Shown here: piece by piece, positions 1 to 6,216 of the stretch
How positions within the stretch are numbered: position 1 is the stretch's first letter
Layout of the letters: each line of letters opens with the position of its first letter
Assembly: GCA_036752465.1 (NCBI GenBank)
Contig: DAIOSQ010000088.1
Span: 1-8,080, forward strand
DNA from: DAIOSQ01 sp036752465
GTDB lineage: Bacteria; Pseudomonadota; Gammaproteobacteria; Legionellales; Legionellaceae
DNA: 8,080 bases
Direction: 5' to 3'
The notes under the pieces: generated by a model
The model's database searches: none
What the model was told of the DNA's origin: nothing
What the model saw: the letters and a program-made list of their open reading frames with translations, nothing else
Translations under genes and position numbers: made by a program

Positions 1-2
1 TA

Positions 3-782
3 ATTCAATTTTGTGTTGAAGAGGCTGTCAAATCGGGGATTCAAGAAATTGTGTTTGTGACCAGAGCCAGCAAACGTGCCATTGAAGATCATTTTGATGA
101 GGATGTTGCGCTGGAAGGGCATTTGGCGGCGCAAGGCAAGGCCGTGTTGCTGCAATTGGTCCGTGATATTGCACCTAGGGGCATTCAGTTCTCTTATGTG
201 CGACAAAGTCAACAATTAGGCCTAGGCCATGCGATTTTAAGTGCCAGACATGTGATTGGTCATGTACCGTTTGCGGTATTGTTGGCGGATGATTTAATCG
301 ATGACAGTCAATCGCCATGCCTGGCGGCGATGATAGAGCTTTATGATGCCCATCAGCAATCGGTGATTGCAGTGCAACCCGTGCCGTGGTCTGAAGTCAG
401 CGCCTATGGTGTGGTGCGGCTCATGCAAACAGATTTGGCCGAGGATAATAGTAATAGTGCCCCAATTGTTGAGATTGTCGAAAAACCTGCGCCAGAGTCA
501 GCACCATCGAATTTAGCGGCCATTGGTCGGTATGTGTTTTCGCCCGCGATATTCGCTTGTATTGAAAAAACCACAATGGATCATCGGGGTGAAATCCAAT
601 TGACCAATGCCATTGGGCATTTATTACAGCAAGAGGCGGTGCGCAGTTTTCAATTTGCTGGCAAGCGCTATGATTGCGGCTCAAAATTAGGCTATTTACA
701 AGCCACTGTGGAATTTGGTCTGCGTCACGCAGAAGTTGGCACATCCTTTCAAACGTATTTGACCGCTAGGGAAACCGCATGA
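3..782 (+). CDS. galU: UTP--glucose-1-phosphate uridylyltransferase GalU (5' end outside window)
   Basis: This enzyme makes UDP-glucose and pyrophosphate from UTP and glucose-1-phosphate in the cytoplasm, the entry point to nucleotide sugars for envelope polysaccharides. The reading frame is open from base 3 with no start, so the gene begins upstream; 259 residues are visible. The family is usually about 290 residues, so roughly 35 N-terminal residues are missing, including the glycine-rich nucleotide-binding loop. Visible GalU landmarks, in order, are EIVFVT near the start, VRQSQQLGLGHAIL, PFAVLLADDL, VEKPAPE, GRYVFSP, RGEIQLTNAI and YDCGSKLGY close to the C-terminus. The frame is intact to the TGA. 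That TGA overlaps the ugd ATG by four bases (ATGA), which suggests translational coupling. A GTG at 51 lies inside the conserved domain and is not the real start. The family call is firm. Confidence 0.95.
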   Translation: MQFCVEEAVKSGIQEIVFVTRASKRAIEDHFDEDVALEGHLAAQGKAVLLQLVRDIAPRGIQFSYVRQSQQLGLGHAILSARHVIGHVPFAVLLADDLIDDSQSPCLAAMIELYDAHQQSVIAVQPVPWSEVSAYGVVRLMQTDLAEDNSNSAPIVEIVEKPAPESAPSNLAAIGRYVFSPAIFACIEKTTMDHRGEIQLTNAIGHLLQQEAVRSFQFAGKRYDCGSKLGYLQATVEFGLRHAEVGTSFQTYLTARETA

Positions 783-2146
783 ACGTAACAATTTATGGTG
801 CAGGGTATGTAGGATTGGTGACAGCTGTTTGTCTCGCCGAGATAGGTCATCATGTGCTGTGCATGGATGTGGTCACGGAAAAAATAGCACGTCTTAAGCA
901 AGGTATACTGCCGATTTACGAAGAAAATTTAGCCGAACTGCTGCAACGCAATCAAGCGCTGCAGCGCATTCAATTTACGGCCGACATCGCGGAGGCCGTG
1001 CTGTTTGGTGAGGTGCAGATGATAGCCGTCGGCACACCCTCGCAAGAGGACGGCAGTGTTAATCTGGCGTATGTCGATGCTGCGGCGCGTGCCATAGGGC
1101 AGTATCGTAGGGTGCCCTGCGTTGTGGTTAATAAATCAACAGTTCCTCCTGGCACAGCAGAGCGAGTGGCCGCTATTATCCAGACTACAGCGGCCAATAT
1201 GCAACAAATCTGTCCAGTCATCGCAGTGGTTTCCAATCCGGAATTTTTGCAAGAGGGCACGGCGGTCAAGCAATGCATGCATCCCGATCGCATTTTGATT
1301 GGTACAAATTCGCAACAGGCACAAGCCATCATGCGCCAATTGTACGCGCCATTGTTGGTGGATCGCGCCGAAATATTTGTTTGTATGAGCACAGCTTCTG
1401 CTGAACTCACAAAATATGCAGCCAATGCATTATTGGCAACCAAAATAAGCTTTATCAATGAAATCAGTCAAATTGCGGAACTGGTCGGAGCGGATGTGCA
1501 AGAAGTGAAACGCGGTATTGTACTGGATTATCGCATCAATCCAGCCTTTTTAAATGCTGGTTGCGGCTTTGGTGGCTCTTGTTTTCCCAAGGACCTAAAG
1601 GGCTTAGAGCATCTTGCCAAAACTTACCACTTTGAGCCCTGGCTGATTTCCTCGGTGCTGCAGCGCAATGCAGCGCAACAGGCCATTTTGTTTAGCAAAC
1701 TGCAGCGTTATTTTGGCGATGATCTGCAAGGCAAAACCATAGCCGTCTGGGGTTTATCTTTTAAGCCACATACGGATGACATTCGCTGTGCATCTAGCCT
1801 GGTGTTGATCGATGCGTTGTTACAAGCCAATGCTTACATCAATGCCTATGATCCGTTGGCAATGGAGGCGGTTGCACAGATGTATCCGGATTGTTCACTG
1901 CAACTGCGTTTTTGTGAGCATGCCATCGCCGCGACAGCGTCTGCAGATGCCTTGATTTTAGTAACCGAGTGGCCAGAATTTAAGGCGATTGCGCTCGCTG
2001 AAATTCGTAGGCACATGCGGACACCGGTCATTATCGATGGCAGAAATATGTTGTCACCAAGCGCAGTGTTGGACGCTGGTTTTGATTATGTAGGTGTGGG
2101 TAGACAACATGCACACCGAACAACGGATACGGCGGTAATGATTTAA
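779..2146 (+). CDS. ugd: UDP-glucose 6-dehydrogenase
   Basis: This 455-residue enzyme oxidises UDP-glucose to UDP-glucuronate with two NAD+, acting directly downstream of GalU. The N-terminal Rossmann domain opens with GAGYVG (residues 7-12) and has Asp30 at the end of the second strand, the usual NAD+ ribose contact. STVPPGT and NPEFLQEG follow. The central domain carries the conserved lysine in ELTKYAAN (Lys212). The catalytic cysteine is Cys268 in GCGFGGSCFPKD. The C-terminal UDP-binding domain has VWGLSFKPHTDDIR and ends with an IIDGRN motif. Length and motif order are normal for the family. The start is supported by AGGGA at 768-772, six bases before the ATG, and by the four-base overlap with galU. 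The product feeds the UDP-glucuronate decarboxylase encoded three genes downstream. A GDP-mannose dehydrogenase is the main alternative within the superfamily; the galU and decarboxylase context argues against it. Confidence 0.95.
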   Translation: MNVTIYGAGYVGLVTAVCLAEIGHHVLCMDVVTEKIARLKQGILPIYEENLAELLQRNQALQRIQFTADIAEAVLFGEVQMIAVGTPSQEDGSVNLAYVDAAARAIGQYRRVPCVVVNKSTVPPGTAERVAAIIQTTAANMQQICPVIAVVSNPEFLQEGTAVKQCMHPDRILIGTNSQQAQAIMRQLYAPLLVDRAEIFVCMSTASAELTKYAANALLATKISFINEISQIAELVGADVQEVKRGIVLDYRINPAFLNAGCGFGGSCFPKDLKGLEHLAKTYHFEPWLISSVLQRNAAQQAILFSKLQRYFGDDLQGKTIAVWGLSFKPHTDDIRCASSLVLIDALLQANAYINAYDPLAMEAVAQMYPDCSLQLRFCEHAIAATASADALILVTEWPEFKAIALAEIRRHMRTPVIIDGRNMLSPSAVLDAGFDYVGVGRQHAHRTTDTAVMI

Positions 2147-2190
2147 ACAGGTAATGGGGCGTGCTGTGTGTGATGTCAGCAGGCACGAAG

Positions 2191-2210
2191 CGACAGCAGG
2201 CTCGTTGTCG
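2191..2210 (+). other. Small hairpin between ugd and the glycosyltransferase gene
   Basis: CGACAGC (2191-2197) can pair with GTTGTCG (2204-2210), giving seven pairs (one G-U) around a six-base loop. No T run follows, so it is not an intrinsic terminator. If translation starts at 2241, the hairpin lies in an untranslated intercistronic leader about 20 bases before the ribosome binding site. If translation starts at 2154, it is merely coding sequence. Any effect on RNA stability or expression is inference, and a hairpin of this size can occur by chance. Confidence 0.3.
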
Positions 2211-2228
2211 AAGCAGCTTGACTCAAGT

Positions 2229-2233
2229 AGAGG
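2229..2233 (+). promoter_or_regulatory. Ribosome binding site deciding the GTG start at 2241
   Basis: AGAGG lies seven bases before GTG 2241, a near-ideal Shine-Dalgarno spacing. The competing ATG at 2154 has only AGG two bases upstream. This favours a 94-base gap after ugd over an N-terminal extension of the glycosyltransferase. Confidence 0.65.
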
Positions 2234-2240
2234 TATTGTA

Positions 2241-3239
2241 GTGGAACTACGCAAGTCGATAGCTATTATTGTGCCCGTATTTAATGAGGCGAGCAATCTG
2301 CGGCCTCTATTGCAGCGTTTGGAGCAGGTGACCAAAGGCTTGCCGCAGTACTTATGGCAATTTATCTTTGTTAACGATGGCAGTGCGGATGAGTCTTGGG
2401 TCATACTTAAAAGCATTGCCAAGCAAAATCCACAGGTGAGCGCCATTGATTTGTCACGTAATTTTGGCAAGGAAATTGCTTTGACTGCGGGTGTGCATGA
2501 AGCCGATGTCGATGCCGTTATCTGTATGGATGCTGATTTGCAACATCCACCTGAACTGATTCCGCAATTGGTTACGGCTTGGCTCAATGGCGCTGATATT
2601 GTCTCGACTTGCCGCCAAAGCATCGCCAAGCAACCTTGGTTGCGGCGTTGTGGTTCGCATGCCTTTTATTGGCTGATGAATAAAGTCTCGGACGTCAAAA
2701 TGCAGTCGCAGACCACCGACTTTCGCTTATTTGATCGCAAAGTGGTCAATGTATTTAACAAAGTGACCGAGCAGGGCCGCATGTTTCGCGGGATTTTAGA
2801 CTGGATGGGGTTCCGGGCAACCGTGGTTGAATTTCATGCCGATGAGCGTCAAGGTGGTGCCGCAGGTTACTCTTATCGTAAGCTGTTTCAATTGGCGTTG
2901 AATGCACTGACTTCATTTTCCTTATTTCCCTTGCGGGTCATCAGTTATTTGGGGGTTTTGTTGGCGATCGTCAGTGGTATCTTGCTGACGGGGATGTTGG
3001 TTGCCAAATTTTTTATCCACAACGCCAAGATCAGTTCGTTGGCTCTGCTCGCTGTGGGCAATACATTTTTAATGGGTATTATTTTACTGGGCATTGGGTT
3101 GGCCGCTTTATACATCGGCAAAATCCATATGGAGGTCTTGGGTAGGCCCTTATATATCGTACGGGAGCGCTTATCCAGCAAGCAGATCTGGGAACAACTG
3201 TTGCAGACACCGATGATGTTGCACGAGACTTTAGATTGA
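2241..3239 (+). CDS. GT2 polyprenyl-phosphate glycosyltransferase (ArnC/GtrB/DPM1-like)
   Basis: This is a 332-residue inner-membrane glycosyltransferase, likely to transfer a sugar from a nucleotide donor to undecaprenyl phosphate on the cytoplasmic face. The GT-A domain starts immediately with SIAIIVPVFNEASN, then VNDGSADES (Asp46) and the metal-binding DXD at residues 97-99 in DADLQHPPE. TTDFRLFDRKVV and a QGRMFRG segment follow. The C-terminal third has two long hydrophobic helices, one after FSLFPLRVISYLG and one around LLAVGNTFLMGIILLG. It closes with IGKIHMEVLGRPLYIV, the typical end of DPM1/GtrB/ArnC-type enzymes. I chose GTG 2241 because AGAGG (2229-2233) sits seven bases upstream and the conserved domain begins at once. 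The in-frame ATG at 2154 would add 29 residues with no family resemblance and has only a poorly spaced AGG. Donor sugar is not readable from sequence; UDP-xylose, UDP-glucuronate and UDP-glucose are all made nearby. Confidence 0.88.
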   Translation: MELRKSIAIIVPVFNEASNLRPLLQRLEQVTKGLPQYLWQFIFVNDGSADESWVILKSIAKQNPQVSAIDLSRNFGKEIALTAGVHEADVDAVICMDADLQHPPELIPQLVTAWLNGADIVSTCRQSIAKQPWLRRCGSHAFYWLMNKVSDVKMQSQTTDFRLFDRKVVNVFNKVTEQGRMFRGILDWMGFRATVVEFHADERQGGAAGYSYRKLFQLALNALTSFSLFPLRVISYLGVLLAIVSGILLTGMLVAKFFIHNAKISSLALLAVGNTFLMGIILLGIGLAALYIGKIHMEVLGRPLYIVRERLSSKQIWEQLLQTPMMLHETLD

Positions 3240-3240
3240 G

Positions 3241-4563
3241 ATGCAAGAGACCATGTTGAAGTTAGCTATCCCATGTGCAGTCAAACAGCGCTGGCAAACC
3301 AGAGGCTCGTTATTTACTGTCAGTGCGCTGTCATTTGTGGCATTTATGGTTAGCAATGTTGCCAATTATGGTACGCAAGTCTGTTTAGGCCGGCTGTTAG
3401 GTCCACAAGCATATGGCGCGTATAACGCGCTGACTGCTATCTTGATGCTTTTGGCTTTGCCGATCAGTGCTTTGGCCTATATTTTTACCCGTACTGTCGC
3501 TCAGTATCATGTACGTCAGCAACCACAGTGGATAAGATATTATTACCATCAAAGCTTTGCCAGGCTGCTGATGTTAGGATTGTCGTTGTGTTTGCTGGTC
3601 TTTTTTGCGCAAGCCTGGTTAAATGATTTTTTGCATATACATCACACCCGCGCTGCAGTTTGGTTGGGGCCAGCGACGTTTGCGGCGCTATTTTTTCCGC
3701 TGAATCTTGCCTTTATACAAGGGTTGCAAAATTTTCGATGGGTGACTTTGTTGAGTGCGTTTGCTGGTCCTGCTAGGTTCATGTGTAGTGTGTTAATTGT
3801 TTGGCTAGGTTTTGGTGTCAGTGGTGCGCTGTTTGCTATATTTTTGTATGGCATGCTATGCGGCCTATTATCGTTGTTGCCGTTGTGGCAGCTGATTCGA
3901 CCTGGGGTCTCGCCACCACTGGAACAACTGCCACAAAAGGATGATTGGTCGGATGCGGTGGCTGTGTTTATCTCCACCGCCGCTTTTTTTGTTTTGACTC
4001 AATGTGATGTGATCCTGGTGAAACACTTATTTGCTGCTAAATTATCGGGGTATTATGCATCCGCGGCGTTAATGGGCAAGGCTGTTTTGTACGTGCCAGG
4101 TGCGGTCATCGTTGGTCTGATACCGATGACCGCAGGCCAAGCCAATGCGGCAGCGCGACGTATCCTAAAAAAAGCGTTGCTGATCACCAGTGCGTTGTCT
4201 GGATTAGGCGCACTGGGCTTTTTTTGTCTGCCGCGGTGGATTTTACAAACTTTTTTTGGTCGCAATTATCTGCCTGCGGCTGAGCTGTTACAGTATTTTG
4301 GCGTGGCCATGTTGCCGATGGCGTTTATTCTCATTTTGAAAGCGTATTTCATTGCGCGCAAATCCAATCTCTTCAGCTATACCATGTTATTTGGTGCGGG
4401 AGGGATGCTAGGCTGTATGGTGTGCTGCTCGACCACGCCTATGGATGTGATAGCCTGGATGGGGCTTTGGGGTACTGCTATCATGGTGGCGGGTTTTATG
4501 ATTGAATTTCTCACGGTGCGAGCTTGGCGGGTGAGTGGTGTAGCGAAAGGAGTGCAGGGATGA
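3241..4563 (+). CDS. Wzx-like polysaccharide flippase (MOP superfamily)
   Basis: This is a 440-residue, almost wholly hydrophobic inner-membrane protein with about 11-12 predicted membrane segments. They are spaced roughly at residues 24-49, 60-87, 106-127, 138-165, 167-191, 193-219, 238-264 and 269-299, with four more to the C-terminus. Near the N-terminus, LGRLLGPQAYGAYNAL matches the conserved short stretch after helix 1 of PST/Wzx oligosaccharide transporters. The family moves polyprenyl-linked sugars or oligosaccharides from the cytoplasmic to the periplasmic face. The gene starts one base after the glycosyltransferase stop and its TGA overlaps the next ATG by four bases, so the three products are probably made together. 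The start has no clear Shine-Dalgarno and ATG 3253 is a possible alternative; coupling to the upstream stop could explain initiation at 3241. The substrate is unknown. A lipid-linked pentose or a longer O-antigen-like unit would both fit. Confidence 0.85.
   Translation: MQETMLKLAIPCAVKQRWQTRGSLFTVSALSFVAFMVSNVANYGTQVCLGRLLGPQAYGAYNALTAILMLLALPISALAYIFTRTVAQYHVRQQPQWIRYYYHQSFARLLMLGLSLCLLVFFAQAWLNDFLHIHHTRAAVWLGPATFAALFFPLNLAFIQGLQNFRWVTLLSAFAGPARFMCSVLIVWLGFGVSGALFAIFLYGMLCGLLSLLPLWQLIRPGVSPPLEQLPQKDDWSDAVAVFISTAAFFVLTQCDVILVKHLFAAKLSGYYASAALMGKAVLYVPGAVIVGLIPMTAGQANAAARRILKKALLITSALSGLGALGFFCLPRWILQTFFGRNYLPAAELLQYFGVAMLPMAFILILKAYFIARKSNLFSYTMLFGAGGMLGCMVCCSTTPMDVIAWMGLWGTAIMVAGFMIEFLTVRAWRVSGVAKGVQG
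4546..4552 (+). promoter_or_regulatory. Ribosome binding site for the UDP-glucuronate decarboxylase start at 4560
   Basis: AAAGGAG is a strong Shine-Dalgarno seven bases before ATG 4560. It lies inside the 3' end of the flippase gene. It settles the start at 4560 rather than the in-frame TTG at 4524, which would add 12 residues ahead of the nucleotide-binding strand. Confidence 0.85.
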
Positions 4564-5552
4564 AAAAAATTTTGGTAACGGGAGGGGCCGGATTTGTTGG
4601 GTCACATTTATGTCGACGGTTGTTGCGGGATGGGCATGATGTGTTGTGCGTAGATAATCTTTTCACCGGCAGTCGGCAGAACATTGAAGATTTATTGAGC
4701 CATAAGTATTTTCAATTTATGCGGCACGATATTACGTTTCCCTTATATATGGAAGTTGAGCAAATCTACAATTTGGCCTGTCCAGCTTCACCTATCCATT
4801 ATCAATTTGACCCCGTGCAAACCACCAAGACCAGTGTGCATGGCGCCATCAACATGTTAGGACTTGCGAAACGCACCAAAGCGCGTATTTTGCAAGCGTC
4901 CACCAGTGAAATTTATGGCGACCCGGCTGTTCATCCGCAGGCAGAAGACTATTGGGGGCGAGTTAATCCGATTGGTGTGCGTTCTTGTTATGATGAGGGC
5001 AAGCGCTGTGCAGAAACCTTGTTTTTTGATTATCACCGGCAACATGCGGTCGATATTGCGGTGGTGCGTATTTTCAATACCTATGGGCCGAATATGCATC
5101 CTAATGATGGCCGAGTCGTTTCGAATTTTATTGTACAAGCCTTACAACATCAGGATTTAACCGTGTATGGCGATGGCAATCAAACCAGAAGCTTTCAATA
5201 CATTGACGATTTGATCGAGGGAATGGTGCGCATGATGAACCATCCGGCACATGCTACCGGGCCGATTAATCTGGGCAATCCGTATGAAATGACCGTTAAA
5301 GATTTGGCGCAACTGATTTTAACTATGCTGCCAGACTCTAACAGTCAGTTGATCTATAAGCCATTGCCTGCAGATGATCCGCGACAACGCCAGCCAGACA
5401 TTAGCCTGGCCAAGCAGCTGCTCGCTTGGCAGCCGACCACCGAGCTGCGCTTGGGTCTGGCAAAGACCATTGCCTATTTTAAAAACCATCTTCCTGCTAA
5501 GCAAGCGCAAGTGCTGCATGCGTGTAACCTTACTCCCTCTATGGAAGCGTAG
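4560..5552 (+). CDS. uxs: UDP-glucuronate decarboxylase (UDP-xylose synthase)
   Basis: This 330-residue extended short-chain dehydrogenase converts UDP-glucuronate to UDP-xylose through a bound-NAD+ oxidation, decarboxylation and re-reduction. The protein starts MKKILVTGGAGFVGSHL with the dinucleotide-binding GGAGFVG at residues 8-14. UXS-specific signatures are strong: NLACPASPIHYQ, then the active-site STSEIYGDP (Thr115, Ser116, Glu117), then NPIGVRSCYDEGKR with catalytic Tyr144 and Lys148. RIFNTYGPNM, YGDGNQTRSFQYIDD and RQRQPDISLAK complete the family pattern. There is no formyltransferase domain and the context has no ArnB-type aminotransferase, so an ArnA-like role in making aminoarabinose is unlikely. 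It takes the product of ugd, three genes upstream. A UDP-4-keto-pentose releasing enzyme is the main functional alternative and cannot be excluded by sequence alone. The next gene starts three bases after its TAG. Confidence 0.93.
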   Translation: MKKILVTGGAGFVGSHLCRRLLRDGHDVLCVDNLFTGSRQNIEDLLSHKYFQFMRHDITFPLYMEVEQIYNLACPASPIHYQFDPVQTTKTSVHGAINMLGLAKRTKARILQASTSEIYGDPAVHPQAEDYWGRVNPIGVRSCYDEGKRCAETLFFDYHRQHAVDIAVVRIFNTYGPNMHPNDGRVVSNFIVQALQHQDLTVYGDGNQTRSFQYIDDLIEGMVRMMNHPAHATGPINLGNPYEMTVKDLAQLILTMLPDSNSQLIYKPLPADDPRQRQPDISLAKQLLAWQPTTELRLGLAKTIAYFKNHLPAKQAQVLHACNLTPSMEA

Positions 5553-5555
5553 TCG

Positions 5556-6206
5556 ATGAAAAAAAACACCTATCAAGTTATCAAAAAAGAGCATATAGCG
5601 CCGCAAACCTTTGTGTTGTATACCGAACGTCCAAATGTGCCAGTCAAAGCGGGTCAATGTTTCAGTGTGGGTACGGATGCCCTTGGCATTAATCGCGAGT
5701 ACTCAATTTATTCCGGCGCGCAAGACAGTTGTTTAAGCTTTTTAATTCGTGAACTGGCCGACGGTATTGTCAGCCCAGTTTTGGCGAACTGCAATCCTGG
5801 TGATTGGGTTGAAATCGGCGGTCCTTATGGTGAGTTTTGTTTACAGGATGCTTATATAGACCAGCGACCGCATGTATTTATTGCTACGGGTACTGGGATC
5901 GCACCATTCCATTCCTTTATTCAAACCCACCCCATGCTCGATTACACCGTGATTCATGGTGTGCGCTCTGAAGAGGAAATGTACGAGCAATCGCATTATG
6001 AGCCTGGCCGTTATATTCCATGTGTTTCTAAGCCAAGCTCAGGGGCGGCAGGTATGTGGGTGACGGATTATTTAAAATCTATAGCCCTACAGCCGGATGC
6101 TGTTTATTATTTGTGCGGCAATCGCAAGATGATCACCGACGCAGTGCCGTTGTTGTTAACAGCAGGCGTGTCTGGCGATCATATATTTATGGAAACATTT
6201 TTTTAG
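5556..6206 (+). CDS. Stand-alone FAD/NAD(P)H oxidoreductase of the ferredoxin-NADP reductase family
   Basis: This 216-residue cytoplasmic flavoprotein has the two-domain FNR layout. The N-terminal FAD-binding barrel has REYSIYSG (RxYS at 47-50) and GIVSPVL at 70-76. GGPYGEF follows at 88-94. The NAD(P)-binding domain has GTGIAPF at 112-118 and CGNRKMI at 187-193. The chain ends METFF, so an aromatic residue lies at the C-terminus, as is common where it stacks on the flavin. There is no plant-type ferredoxin domain and no cysteine cluster, so it must pass electrons to a separate partner such as ferredoxin, flavodoxin or an enzyme. GGAAG (5543-5547) eight bases upstream supports the start. It sits three bases after the decarboxylase gene and ten before the radical SAM gene, so I infer a link to the latter. 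It could instead be a general FNR that is only co-transcribed. Confidence 0.85.
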   Translation: MKKNTYQVIKKEHIAPQTFVLYTERPNVPVKAGQCFSVGTDALGINREYSIYSGAQDSCLSFLIRELADGIVSPVLANCNPGDWVEIGGPYGEFCLQDAYIDQRPHVFIATGTGIAPFHSFIQTHPMLDYTVIHGVRSEEEMYEQSHYEPGRYIPCVSKPSSGAAGMWVTDYLKSIALQPDAVYYLCGNRKMITDAVPLLLTAGVSGDHIFMETFF

Positions 6207-6210
6207 GGAG
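6206..6210 (+). promoter_or_regulatory. Ribosome binding site overlapping the reductase stop codon
   Basis: GGGAG begins with the last base of the upstream TAG stop (6204-6206) and lies six bases before ATG 6217. The shared base shows tight packing and suggests that translation of the reductase and the radical SAM protein is coupled. Confidence 0.75.
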
Positions 6211-6216
6211 CTTTAG

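Noticed and set aside
2218..2269. TTGACT at 2218 as a -35 element of an internal promoter before the glycosyltransferase
   Set aside because: No -10-like hexamer occurs 15-19 bases downstream; the nearest, TATTAT at 2264, is 40 bases away and inside the coding region.
4524..4559. TTG 4524 as the start of the UDP-glucuronate decarboxylase
   Set aside because: It would add 12 residues before a family-typical MKKILVTGG start. ATG 4560 has a strong AAAGGAG seven bases upstream and overlaps the previous stop as ATGA.
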